Source: Sabethes cyaneus (taxonomy: Eukaryota > Arthropoda > Insecta > Diptera > Culicidae). Taken from it: a DNA stretch of 64,000 nt. The position numbers were made by a program, and so were the translations under genes. Below, piece after piece: positions 12,299-23,303 of the stretch. Under the pieces are notes generated by a model. It saw only the letters and a list, made by a program, of their open reading frames with translations. It searched no databases and was not told the DNA's origin. The DNA lies in NCBI RefSeq assembly GCF_943734655.1, contig NC_071355.1, positions 29,796,964 through 29,860,963 of the forward strand, read 5' to 3'. How positions within the stretch are numbered: the stretch's first letter is position 1; each line of letters starts with the position of its first letter.

Positions 12299-12929
12299 TT
12301 ATACCATTATATTAAATTTATAAAAAAAAAATAAATTTATAAAAAAGATGTGATCTTCATTTTCGTGATACCTACTGGCTTTACAAGAAAATTTTCGAAT
12401 ATCTACGTTAGTCTCATGCTTACATCTCAAGCCTCTGTTTACACTTTTGTACGATTTTCGAATTATTGCGGATTTTTATGACAATTTTGAAGTTAACATG
12501 GTCTTTTATGACCATTTTTGAATTAACGCGGTTTGTCTTTACAACATATTTTGTATTATGTTTTTTGTAAATATTATAGGACAAGAGTAAACAGAATCAT
12601 CACGCTATGGGAAATGAATGATGCGCGGTAGAAAGGTTAAAATAGTAATGCGCATATAAAAAATCAAGAAAGCAAGGGCCAGAAGTCAGACACGGACAAA
12701 AAACGAGACGAATGAATACGATGACTATGACATGACAATTCACCGACGAAAACCCCGAGCTTAATTCAGGCAACTTAAGTCCTCTTGGTCCGAAGAACGG
12801 CGTTTAATTGATCCGCTATGGTTGGTAACGGCCGGCTTATTTTGCATGGTTAACTCGCGAGTCGGGCCGAGAACCAATCAGCAATACGCTGCAGCCCATC
12901 AACTCGCAAAAAAAAAATCCTTGATTGTT
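12299..12929. other. AT-rich unassigned DNA with a degenerate tandem repeat
   Basis: 12304-12425 resembles 4344-4460. From about 12425 to 12545, three imperfect units of roughly 40 bp share GATTTTTGAATTA-CGCGG-like words. 12640-12930 has no recognised content. No gene is supported. Confidence 0.3.
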
Positions 12930-14230
12930 CGTAGTACTTTGAGGTTTTCTATAAGTTGCCTTACTAGGGCTGCGCTACAGAGCCCCGTAATGGGGTAGCC
13001 ATCTTATAGTGCCGAGACAACACAGTGCCTCCTTCTCTATCGCAGTAGTGGTTCCGTGGCTCAATTTTACCAGAGCGGTTGCCGACCAACGAGCTGGTAA
13101 CGGGTTTCGTAGTGCCCATCCCATCAGAAAGCAGCATCGCCTAAAGGACTAAAAAGTGAACAAACAAAATGGTGTGCATGTTGAGGATAAAGGCCGTTTC
13201 TTCAACTACACCGTCAATAATGTGCGAGTCCTCACGAAGGTAAACTCTACAACTACAACTCTACAACTTTGCAGCTTTCCGAAGCCTGCTGATCAGAAAC
13301 ATTTTCTTTCCCCGCAAAAATATTCACAAAGCCACCTGTAGCCACCTCATGTGATCTAATTTTCTCACACACGCGTTCTCGTTCTGACGATATCTCTTGG
13401 ACTCGCTTCCTTACTTTTACATCTCCTGCGACTAGTTTTTGCGAGTGTGTATTTAACTATTAGCCACAGTCATCGCTCTCGCTCGTCATTAATATCGCAG
13501 TTGATAACGAACGTTCTCGCACTTTTAACCGCGTGTGAAGCGCGGGCTTAAAGTGAAGAATAAAGAAAGATGTAAAGCCAAATTCGTTTAACCCACGTCC
13601 AAACTGTTAGTTTCGTGAAAGACGCTGCGAGCGTGTCGGTAACAGTAAGTATGCACACAGCAACAACGGTTGTTTGCCGTACGCTTGCATCAATGGAGTA
13701 AGCGTTGGACGTTATGCTTATCACACTCGCTCGCATACGGGTCGGCATCGTTTGCTTCTCGCTTGATTTGCAACATTAACCTGAAGATCACCTGACCAAC
13801 GAACCTTGAACCAAATTATCAACGATTGCGGATTTACTCGAACAATCATCAACGTACGCTCTCTACGGGGTGCGTTCCTACGGGACCATTACCTAATAGC
13901 AGTACATGTGCGCTCAAAATTATCGACGGTTACCTCGCGAGGGCGGTTCCTCGGTCAAACATTCGGCAATTAGACATTAGACAACCCGTGAGTTGCCGAG
14001 AACTATGCGCGCGTTTTGGATATAGCTCTACCTTCCTCTGTGGAGTTAGGTGTTTCGACCTTCGAAAACGGATAGAGCAGCATAGGCCGACAATGAGGCC
14101 GCAACTGCGGTGCTCGGTGAGGTAACCTTGAGCGCACGATTTAAGATTCAATGATTGATTTGATGGAGAATGCCAGCAAGCAATGGAAAAGATGAAATAG
14201 CTTGGCAGAACTAAGAGAATTTACCCAAGA
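12930..14230 (+). mobile_element. RTE family B fragment, endonuclease part
   Basis: A second plus-strand relative of 2560-4072, even more decayed. The shared landmarks are MVCMLRIKG-like coding near 13170-13200, a DHYLIAVHV-like piece near 13880-13915, and the words SVELGVSTFEN near 14030-14060 and FDGECQQAMEKM near 14155-14195. The stretch 13360-13790 between them does not match and probably holds foreign DNA. All reading frames are broken. Confidence 0.6.
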
Positions 14231-14689
14231 ACCGAAAGCGCGGAATAAGTTGGTCACGATCAGGGCCCGACAACGTCACTTTTAATTGCAAATCGTCACC
14301 CAACAATGAAGTTATGAAGCGTCGGTTTTAACTAAAGCTGCACCCCTTTGCTTCAAAACTGGCTCAATCAGCGTCAGTGAAACGGGTTTCACTTCATCGT
14401 GACGATCAGCTTTAAAGATTTATTTTTACTTTTATGTCAAATGTTCAGCAGAAGGCCAGCAACTTTGAGTGCAAATGAATTGAGTTTCAGTAATATTTCC
14501 TCAATGTAATATATATTATAATTAACCTAGTCACCATCGACAAATCGTGCCTAACTTTCAATCGATGTCACTTGAAACAGTCACCAACTTCAACTGAAAC
14601 TGGCTTGAAACGTTTTGTTCAACAAATGAAACAAGTTGCTTCATGTATGAAGCGAAGGTAAGACAAAGTCTTCAAACCCGGGGTGGCTT
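14231..14689. other. unassigned DNA
   Basis: No protein similarity seen. Words such as GAAACAAGTTGCTTC and its partial complements near 14330-14420 and 14600-14660 suggest a worn inverted repeat. Confidence 0.25.
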
Positions 14690-15105
14690 GTGCTGTTTCA
14701 AGCACACGTCTCCATTCAACTCGGTCTTGGGCCACTCGTCGCCAATTTCCTAGTCGTCTCAGAAGTCGCAAATCGCTTTCGACCTGGTCGAGCCATCGTG
14801 CACGTTGGGCCCCCCCCCCTGTTCCTAGTGCCGGTGGAATTGTTGAAGAGGACTAGTTTCGTCGCACTGTCGTCCGGCATCCTTACGACGTGTCCGGCCC
14901 ACCGCAGCCTGCTACTTTTGCTAGATGTACGATGGGAGCCTTCCCAAGCAGTGCCTGTAGCTCGTGATTCATACGCCTCCACCACTCTTCGCTTTCAATT
15001 TGTATTCCGCCAAATATCGTCCGCAGCACTTTCTGCTCAAACACGGCAAGGGCGCGTATGTCCTCCGTGAGCAGCGTCGCGACTTCAAGTCCATAAAAAA
15101 ACAAG
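14690..15105 (-). mobile_element. RTE family B, 3' end of the reverse transcriptase
   Basis: Minus-strand coding for the C-terminal end of an RTE polyprotein: TLLTEDIRALAVFEQKVLRT near 15035-15085, then EWWRRMNHELQALLGKAPIV and RLRWAGHVVRMPDDSATKLV near 14840-14905. The same words, with differences, occur at 31270-31596 and 53318-53524. The frame shifts between 14883 and 14985. It starts next to the piece at 15106. Confidence 0.65.
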
Positions 15106-15216
15106 CGTTTGTATCACCCTAATAGGTAAATTCGCGGTCACCCTAATAGTGCAGAAAGATGCGTTATATTTTATTATTAAACTTCTCCGAAGACACCACC
15201 CTTGAAAAATTACGCA
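15106..15216. repeat. repeat unit shared in inverted orientation with 50660-50775
   Basis: About 100 bp containing CACCCTAATAG twice, then ATAAAATATAACGC-like and GAAGACACCACCCTTGAAAAA words. Its reverse complement occurs at about 50660-50775, inside the loop of another inverted-repeat element. The identity of the family is unknown. Confidence 0.6.
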
Positions 15217-15239
15217 TTTTTTACCCAATTGCTAATGTC

Positions 15240-15535
15240 CGCGTTTTTTCAAAATTTGACTACTGTGCAGCGTGCCAGCTCCCGATCTCGAAAAGATCCG
15301 GCAAGAAATCGGTCAGTCGAAGAATAATAGAACCGCCAGAAAGGACCGACTCCCGGCAGAACTCTACAAATCGTGAATTCGTGGATTTCAGGGCAACATA
15401 CGATACAGTCGAGCGCGAACAACTATGGCAGATAATGCACGAGAACGGTTTTCAGGTTAAACTGTCGTGGCAGATTAAAGCTACCCGGAAGCGAGTGATG
15501 TGCTACGTGCGTATTTCGGGGGCACTCTCTAGGCT
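15240..15535 (+). mobile_element. RTE family B, reverse transcriptase fragment, plus strand
   Basis: Plus-strand coding that includes FVDFRATYDTVEREQLWQIMHENGF near 15375-15450, the reverse transcriptase core segment also present on the minus strand at 31762-31944 (shared residues ATYDTVEREQLWQIMHE). It lies in opposite orientation to 14690-15105, so these are separate insertions or a rearranged one. Frame is lost at both ends. Confidence 0.6.
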
Positions 15536-15537
15536 CT

Positions 15538-15720
15538 CTATCCATCAGCCACTGCAACGTATACTGTCACTTCGCGGCCATCTTCATACTTGAAAATTTC
15601 CGTTGCTTTCAATCGTTTTGTTATTTCCTGCAAAGCATTCTCGTCCTTGAGCTTTACAAAGAAAGTATTCTCAGCTGGGTCACGATAAACGGAATGTACA
15701 TCGGTGTCCTTGAATCCCAA
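15538..15720 (-). pseudogene. short ORF like a retrotransposon ORF1/gag segment
   Basis: A 60-residue minus-strand reading frame with a charged, regular pattern (KLKDENALQEITKRLKATE, then YEDGREVTVYVAVADG). This resembles the N-terminal nucleic-acid-associated region of mosquito retrotransposon ORF1 proteins. That is pattern recognition only. It lacks a convincing start and stands alone. Confidence 0.35.
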
Positions 15721-15956
15721 ATCTTTTGCGATGGAACTGACCGCTTCTTTTTATAAAGGCATAGACCCAGGTCTTCCGAACTCAAATTCTAGGGTGTTCT
15801 TCTTTTGTTTACGATTCATTATATTACTTGCGTACTCAAATCCGTTTATTTGAAAAGAACAATACCAGTGACCGTGATTACAGGCCAAAAGAAAGAGTAA
15901 CGATCGTCACTAGCAATCCATAAAAGCGTGTGAATACGATCGCTTCTCATCCTCAA

Positions 15957-16176
15957 CTACCTTGAAGTACTCCTGAGGTTACCCTGTTCCATAGTGCGTA
16001 GCAATAACGAAGTGAACTCCAGTGAACTAGTTGTCACTGATCTTCCTGGATGAAATCCATGTTGCGAGGTGAAAATAAAGCTTTTCACTCGAAACAATAG
16101 ATGTTCAGATATAATTGCCTTAAAAATCTTGAAGCAAGCACATAGGGAAGTGGTTCCACCGCAGTGCTCCACGTTG
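15957..16176 (-). pseudogene. Jockey/CR1-like reverse transcriptase fragment
   Basis: The minus strand reads FKIFKAIISEHLLFRVKSF, then SQHGFHPGRSVTTSSLEFT, the well-known early motif block of non-LTR reverse transcriptases (compare AQHGFMPGRS at 52740-52775). The piece stops exactly where a CACAGTGGGG end begins at 16177, so it was probably cut by that insertion. Confidence 0.65.
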
Positions 16177-16700
16177 CACAGTGGGGAATCGCTGGCCAGC
16201 AGCCAAAAAATGAAAGTTCATTTCGACTCTCCGTTGTATTTTTCCTGTGATTCTATACTATTGAAGTGTTCAAATCCAAAATTTTAGATCAATATGATAA
16301 AATTTGAATTTTCTATGAATCTTAAAAGTATGCTATCTCAGCATGTTTTAGCGTTTTTTTGAAAAATAACCCAATATTTCAAAACATGCTAGAGGTCTAA
16401 TGGTAGCTCGGATTTCAATGGCGTCTAAGGAAAAGTTCTTCAAAAAATAGTGCTGAATAAAGCCCATTAATTGAGTATGCAGTAATTTTATCATAGTATG
16501 CCTCAATTTTAATTTTCATTAAAAAAGTGTCATATTTTCGCGTAAAACACGCTTAAAAGTTTTGAAGCCAAGGTTCGCCACTATTGACACTACCGGTAAA
16601 AGTTAGCGTAAAATATGAGCTTTCAAATGGATATAGTCTCATTTAGCGCAGAGTAGCGCAGAGCACAAATGTTACGCTTGTAAGGCTACTATATCAGAAT
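16177..16700. mobile_element. solo left end with CACAGTGG (Transib-like), partner not found
   Basis: Starts CACAGTGGGGAATCG directly after a reverse transcriptase fragment. The five bases before it are CGTTG. No complementary right end followed by CGTTG was found in the window, so the far side is lost or rearranged, and the end coordinate is arbitrary. No coding is seen. Confidence 0.35.
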
Positions 16701-17190
16701 TCAACAATATAGACAAAATGCAAACACTTAAAGTAAACGGTGGATATCTTAATTATGGGATATCTCCTTTACATTGTTGGATAGGCTGCTTCGAATGTAC
16801 GGTCAATATTGCATATTGACCAGATTTTAGAGGCTGGAGGAAATCTCGAGGATACAGCGATAGTAATGACGAAAATACAGCTCGCAGATCTTATGCCAAT
16901 CCTAGTATTAGTTCTGAAAGCACGGGTATTGATATGAAATTAATTAAAAGGTTGAGAAATTTTCTTATAGCAAGTTCTTGAACACATTATTTCAGAAAAA
17001 TTCGAAACTTATTGATTGTATACCAAAAACCTTTACGTCAGGGTATAGTCCTCATATAATACGTCCACTGCAATGCAAAGAATTTGAATTCGCGGTCATA
17101 CATGAATCTAGACAACTATATTGCTGATAGGACGAATGACAGAAGAAGCACAAAAATAAGTTTTTTGTTTAATTATAGTCACTTTAACAA
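16701..17190. other. AT-rich unassigned DNA
   Basis: No recognised repeats with ends and no coding similarity. Confidence 0.25.
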
Positions 17191-17194
17191 CTCG

Positions 17195-17290
17195 GGTCAT
17201 TCGTGACTTCTGCGGGATTGGGAATTGAACCACGGTCGTCGGTGTGAGAGGCGTGAATGCTAGCCACTGCACCGGTATTGACCCTCACGA
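17195..17290 (-). mobile_element. tRNA-derived SINE head
   Basis: The minus strand reads GGTGCAGTGGCTAGCATTC, then GCCTCTCACACCGACGACC and GGTTCAATTCCC, which parallel the D arm, anticodon arm and T arm of a valine-type tRNA. The acceptor stem does not pair, so this is not a working tRNA gene. It is most simply the Pol III head of a SINE. The tail was not delimited. Confidence 0.5.
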
Positions 17291-17489
17291 AAATAAAGTT
17301 ATTGCCAATATTTGTAAGACAATATTTTACATGCAAAAATAAGTGTGAAAATACAAATCGTGATAGACTTATTCGCCTTCTTATTTCTCCGGATAAAGCT
17401 TATAGCTTCTTCGAAACGGAAAAATGTAATTAGAAAAATCTTTCTGAGAACGCTATATTACTATTGAAGACGAAACGTGAAACTAGTGA

Positions 17490-17530
17490 TTCTGCAGAAG
17501 GAGAAGAAGAAGAAGATGGAGATAAAGAAG
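17490..17530. repeat. GAA-rich microsatellite
   Basis: A short run of imperfect GAA/GAAGAT triplets. Confidence 0.7.
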
Positions 17531-18694
17531 ATTAAGAAAACTAATAAGGGGAAAAGTTTTGATTTTTGATTAATATTAACTTATATGGATTTTGTGTTGA
17601 CTATTAAAGCTCATACTTGCTTTGAATTGTTTTATATAATGTTTTATCCTATAAAAATCCATCTGCAATAGTTTTCCAAATGACCCGCATTTCTTATAGG
17701 GGAGAGACGTCTACAGTGAGACACTTTTTTTCCAAAAATTTTAAAAATTTTTTGGTGATAGTTACCAACGAGGTCTTCAATCCATTTGAGAGGTATATCC
17801 TTCTAGTTGTCTGAAAAAAAGTTTCAGCCCTTTTAGTTAAAAGATAAAATAGTTACAAACGCAAATGTGAAGGTGTCTTTTTGGCTCACTGTTCCCCAGT
17901 AGGTGGGAAGAGTGAGACAACGAGTATTGAATACTGAGACAAATATTTAAAACACATCGTTGGAGACCCTAGGCTTAAATTTTTAGGAGATGACACCTTT
18001 ATTAGCACAATTTGAAGCTATTATGAACAGTCGACTTCTGTATTCAATTTCGGTTGATTAAGATTTTGACGCCATCGCACATTCCGATCGGGAGAGCAGC
18101 GTTCAGTATTTCGGAACCATCGTGTGCTCAAGTGAAAGTAAACCGACTAAACCTTTGCCTATACATATCCAGTTGATGAAGGAGCAGTTTTGGCTAAATA
18201 TTTGTATTACCTACAATCTAGACCGAAATGGCACTACGAAATTACCAACATCGAGATAGCATCTGCGTTAGTAAAGCTTGCTTCAGATAGTATTCGAACA
18301 AAAACAATTGCGTGTATTTCAGTTATTTATTATTGAATTCAAGATCTTTCCTTACACAAATGTTATATTTTCTTCATACTTTTAAGAAAAAATACGGATA
18401 AAATTATTCGTCACGGTTTCGAAGGAATTCTCGAACTTTTCCTGTAATATGGATCATTGGGCGGCGCACACTTTCTTCGTCCATCGTTTTGGCTATCTTA
18501 TTCCACCAGCACGATGTTCAAAATACCGTTATTAAAAAATGAAATAGGCTATTTAAACGTAAAATGCCAGTTGGTTTGTATTGTCATCCTACACCTCTGA
18601 GCCATTTTTAAAAAAATCGATCGACGAATTTTTGAGTTACGCCCTTTTGAAGTTTTAAAGGGCAGATTGCTCATATAAAGTAAATAAAAATCTT
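17531..18694. other. unassigned DNA
   Basis: No gene is supported. A segment around 17700-17960 has paired GTGAGAC words (17716 and 17910) suggestive of old repeat DNA, without clear ends. Confidence 0.25.
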
Positions 18695-19183
18695 GGGGGG
18701 CTCCGTAGCCGCAAGGTTACCGAGTCTGCTTTGACAAGCGAGTGGTCGTGGGTTCGAATCTTAGTAGAATCAAGCCATTCGATGTCAAGTGACTTTAGCA
18801 TGGGTTTATTCTCAGGCCCCTCCATTTACCCTTCCTTCGTGTTGAATTCTATATTTACCCTCTGAAGCCTCTTGACAGTGCAAATGTCCCTCCTATAGTT
18901 AAGTGTATACTGGTCAGAGGTACGAATGAGTCCTCGCCAGGGACGGCTATAATATGGGATAGTGCTAGCAGCGAGTAATAAGTGGGTAAAGTAGATCAAG
19001 CTTTGAAGGAAGAGTAAACCTTAATACACGCAAGCACGCATACAATTTAAAATAAGCATATCGCCCACTCAATAGCGATTATAGCCAAAAGAAATGCAGT
19101 GCAGGTCATACAGCAAACACCCGGGCGATATTACAATAGATCAACTATACTGGTCGCAGTAATGAGTCCACACATGGAAAAAA
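18695..19183 (+). mobile_element. tRNA-derived SINE, copy 1, with 12-bp target duplication
   Basis: The head reads GGGGGGCTCCGTAGCCGCAAGG and contains a good Pol III B box (GGGTTCGAATC near 18749-18760), the tail ends in A8, and both flanks carry the duplication AATAAAAATCTT (18683-18694 and 19184-19195). The body matches 34048-34519 along its whole length with some small gaps. Polymerase III transcription and LINE-driven insertion are inferred from these marks. It encodes nothing. Confidence 0.85.
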
Positions 19184-19249
19184 AATAAAAATCTTCAATG
19201 ACACTTCCAAAACGAACGTAAATCACAGCCGGTATTGATTTTTTATGCA

Positions 19250-19656
19250 ACATATGGCCATTGCCGACCATTTTAGGAGTTTTACGCTGTATTGGGACTA
19301 ACCGGAAATGTTCTGGATTAAGTTATCGCTGTGGGAAATAGCCAGTATCGAACATGAACAAATACTTATCATAGGACACCTCAAATTACGACAGAATTTA
19401 AAAACTAGATCACTGATAGTCAGATAAACTACCTAGCACCACGTTGGTTATATCTGGACAAGTTCCGGAGACTTCCGGGAACACCCAGACGAGTGACCAA
19501 TTTCGTCCATAAACAAAAACCTATCGTGCGATACCTTAAATGACACTAGAATTCAATAACTAGACCAATGGAAGCCAAATTTCCTATCTAGGGTTAGATT
19601 TGGTCTTAACTGAACATACTTGGGGGGACCCCGGGAACCCCTGGGAAACCAATAAT
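19250..19656. repeat. satellite-like repeat, about 175-bp units
   Basis: At least two degenerate units share words such as ATCTGGACAAGTTCCGG, GACCAATTTCG and ATTCAATAACTAGA. Related units in opposite orientation lie at 23067-23330, and a further relative at 37130-37280. They form the surroundings of the CAGGGTGGCAACT element. Confidence 0.5.
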
Positions 19657-22600
19657 CAGGGTGGCAACTACCTGGAAAAACCTGGAATTGTCAGGGAATT
19701 TGAAATTACTTGGAAAACCCTGGAATAATCAGGGAATTTTTAACAAAATCAGGGAATTTTTCAAACAACCCAAATGATCGATTCATGGAGTAGTCAAGAA
19801 CATTTAGAAATAGATAAAAAAGTACGGCACACAAGCGATAGATTGGGTTATCGATAATTAGCTCAGTGTTTTGCAAAGGGCCTTATTTTGCGAGGTAAGT
19901 GAAGTGATATAACAAATTTAGTTTGCACTCACTTTGCGCGTTTCGTTTGGCGTTAGTCAAGTCGAATCGAATGACATTGAAGTTTCAGGACGGACATTTT
20001 GCGGCATGTGACACAATTCGCAGAACATCGAAGTAAATGCTAGTGGCACCGCAGCGAAGTTCGGTTTTCGAGAAAAATGTTGGAGAAATTCCACTGACTC
20101 ACGGCAGTACATAAACTTGCCGTACTGTTGTAACAAATTGTAACCAAAATGCGGGTGTAGCGATCCTACCTTCCACGTTATGAATTTTTGGCTCTATCTT
20201 GTAAATCCCGATCAATCCATACAAAGTGAAATAAGCCGCGTTGGTCAGAAAGTAGAATCGCAACCAGTGGTTAAGCGAAATTAAAAATTAGCTCAATTAA
20301 ACTGCTTTTTTGCATGGCTTATGGCTCGAAGAACGAAAATTAAACATACGAATAGTTCCGCGTGGCTGTCAGGAAAAGCACCACGGCGCACAGTGGTCCC
20401 ATTGGTATCAGAACACGCGTTTTTTTAATTGCGCCGAAATGGTTGATTATACTGGTTAAGTATGTTCAGAGAAATTTCTCAGCGTTAGAAGCTCTTTCAT
20501 ATGGCATGAACGAGTATCTGATTAATCCCCCTAAAAGTTAAAATAAAAAATTTATTTTTTGAACAGTAAGAGATACAGCAAAACAAAGTTCTACAAAATT
20601 TTTGAAAAGATTATTATAAAGAACTTTGCCAAAGAAAGTAACCTTCTAGCTATTATAGTTTTAGAGATAAAGAACAATTTTTATGGAGACTTTACGAAAA
20701 TCAATTTTTTGAGCACAGTTTTTTCTACAGTATTTATACGCATTAAACATGTTCAGCAAAGATTTTCTAACAGTCAAATTACATACTTTTGTAGAATATA
20801 GTAACTTGCTATCGTCAATATTTGCGGAGAAAATTAATGTTTTCGTTTCAAAATTAACCAATTTTCAACAGTAATAACTCCCAAACATGCAAATATATTC
20901 AAGCCATTTATTACCTATGTGAAAGTACAAGAAAAATACTACAAAATGCAAAACAAGTTAGCTTGACCCTGGCTATCCCTCTACCAAAACACTCGCATTG
21001 AAAATTGTTACTCGGTTGAATTTAATATGGCGTAGTGTAAAAACCGTGTTATCCCGATCAAGTAAAGTGTGCAAAATAAATTATGAAAATGTGTAATCGA
21101 TTATTAAGATTTTCAAAATTCGTTTTCGGATGAAATTTAATTACTGCAGTTCGAGGTGTACAAATTTCGAAGCGCATTTGAAGATACTTCATCTTCACTA
21201 TCGCTGTTACTGTGCATATCAGACCTCGTCAAGTATTATCAGCTCGAAAGCTGCATCACTAAACACGTTTTCTGATGAAGAACTGAAGACAGTAACTTTT
21301 TTCGTAAAGTACGGTTACGATGGAAGATGGAACCGCAGATCTTAGCGAGTATTAGCAAACATTCATTGATGATGATGGCACGAAGTCCAACTCAAGCCTT
21401 TGTGTCACATCAATTGTTCCCAAATTGAAAGCATTAACAAATGGAAAGAATATATTCCTAAATCCACATCCATCTTCGACCAGATATGTTTCTTTGAATT
21501 AGCCTAATTAGATCGTCTTCGACCAGGTATTGCCGGCCGTTGCATCTCCAGTTTGCAAAGGAAACGACTGCACTAATGCTGCAAGAAAAAATTAACATAG
21601 ATCAGCAAATCGCAAAAATTCATCCTACATCCATTGAATGTGAAGGTAGAACGGTAGTGGTTACGAGCTGATGATGACAATGGTGGACAAGGACATACAA
21701 CAGTTCCGAACTCATCACACAAGGAAGATCTTCAGAATGGCTTCAAATACGGATCTTCTGCCGTCTGTTAGAATCTTCAGATCCGGTAATTTCTAGCATG
21801 AGGGAACTACCAAATAACAAAAACGCCATGTCCTCTGAAGATGTACCTACTGCAACTGTTGGTCAGTACATATGATATGCACAATAATAGCGATAGTGAG
21901 GATGAAGAATCTTCAAATACATTTCGAAATTCGTACACCTCGAACTGCAGTAATCACATTTTATCCGAAAACGAATTTTGAAAATCTTTTTCTCTTCAAA
22001 TAATCCATGCTGCTTGGATTACACATTTTCATTATTTATTTTGCACACTTTACTTGATCGGGATAACACGGTTTTTACACTACGCCATATTAAATTCAAC
22101 CGAGTCACAATTTTCAATGCGAGTGTTTTGGTAGAGGGATAGCCAGGGTTAAGCTAATTTGTTTTGCATTTTGTAGTATTTTTCTTGTACTTTTACATGG
22201 GTAAAAAATGGTTTGAATATATTTGCATGTTTGGGAGTTATTGCTGTTGAAAATTGGTTAATTTTTAAACGAAAACTTTAATTTCCTCCGCAAATATTGA
22301 CGATAGCAAGTTACTATATTCTACAAAAGTATGTAATTTGACTGTTAGAAAATCTTTGCTGAACATGTCTAATGCGTATAAATACTGTAGAAAGAACTGT
22401 GGTCAAAAAATTGATTTTCGTAAAGTCTCCATAAAAATTGTTCTTTATCTCTAAAACTATAATAGCTAGAAGGTTACTTTCTTTGGCAAAGTTCTTTATA
22501 ATAATCTTTTCAAAAATTTTGTAGAGCTTTGTTTTGCTGTATCTCTTATTGTTCAAAAAATAAATTTTTTATATAACTTTTAGGGGGATTAATCAAATAA

Positions 22601-23061
22601 TCGTTCATGCCATATGAAAGAGCTTTTAACGCTGATAAATTTCTCTGAACATACTTAACCAGTATAATCAACCATTTCGGCGCAATTAAAAAAAACGCGT
22701 GTTCTGATACCAATGGGACCACTGTGCGGCGGGTTCGAGAGCTAGCCGCAATGGGCACTAAAACTCTGCTTGCGAATAAACTTGCGCGGGAAAAAGACCA
22801 GATGAGGAACTCATGGGAGGAGCGTAATTTGCTGGTCGGCAGAATAAGAGAAAGTGATTGAAGAATTCACCTAGGGAAATAGAGTAGGTGGGGAAATTTT
22901 TCTCAATATCTCGTAGATTGATAAACAATACAAATATCAATGATCGAAACACATTTTCAGTTAAAATTATATCGCAATATGAAACCTAGAATTTTATTAA
23001 ACACCGGGAAAAACCAGGAAAAATCAGGGAATTAGGTTTTTCGTATCCAGTTGCCACCCTG
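19657..23061. mobile_element. TIR DNA transposon with CAGGGTGGCAACT ends
   Basis: Terminal inverted repeats of 13 bp (CAGGGTGGCAACT at 19657, its complement ending at 23061) with ATAAT on both sides (19652-19656, 23062-23066). Its own sequence is only about 1.06 kb, 19657-20388 plus 22732-23061. The rest is the element at 20389-22726. The internal left part repeats CAGGGAATTT and CCTGGAAAA words. No transposase is visible. The superfamily is not assigned. Confidence 0.65.
20389..22726. mobile_element. long inverted-repeat element with CACAGTGG ends (Transib-like), copy 2
   Basis: Starts CACAGTGGTCCCATTGG and ends with the exact complement, flanked on both sides by CGGCG (20384-20388 and 22727-22731). 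CGGCG fits the G+C-rich five-base target known for Transib (CGNCG). Arms of about 0.83 kb (to about 21220 and from about 21890) pair almost fully; the loop (21220-21890) is unlike anything else here. Short mirror ORFs in both arms (20559-20801, 22314-22556) are the same sequence read twice, not genes. Non-autonomous. Confidence 0.8.
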
Positions 23062-23066
23062 ATAAT

Positions 23067-23303
23067 ACAATGTGATACATTTTTGATAATAAACACATGT
23101 TCGGAATTGGCCATTCTGGTTCTTGGTACCCAATTTGGCTTACTTGGATCTATCTTAAAAGTTGTAGTGTGATTTGAGGCGTCGTATGATGAGTTTTTGT
23201 TCATGTTCGGAATTGGTCATTTCCTAGAATTTTCCGGAGTTCCCCAAACATGTCCAGATATGACCAAACCTGAGCCTAGCAAGCAAATTTGGCTTTCATT
23301 GAT
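23067..23303. repeat. satellite-like repeat, inverted relative of 19250-19656
   Basis: The reverse complement of GATCTAGTTATTGAATTTTA, AATTTGGCTTTCATTG and CATGTCCAGATATGACC matches words in 19440-19620, so this is the same family on the opposite strand. Confidence 0.45.

Noticed and set aside
20396..20435. A nonamer at 12 or 23 bases from the CACAGTG heptamer
   Set aside because: Only loosely A- or T-rich stretches occur, different in each copy.
20559..20801. Identical small ORFs in the two arms of the inverted-repeat element (also 22314-22556)
   Set aside because: The same arm sequence counted twice; low complexity and lysine/asparagine-rich, no transposase features.
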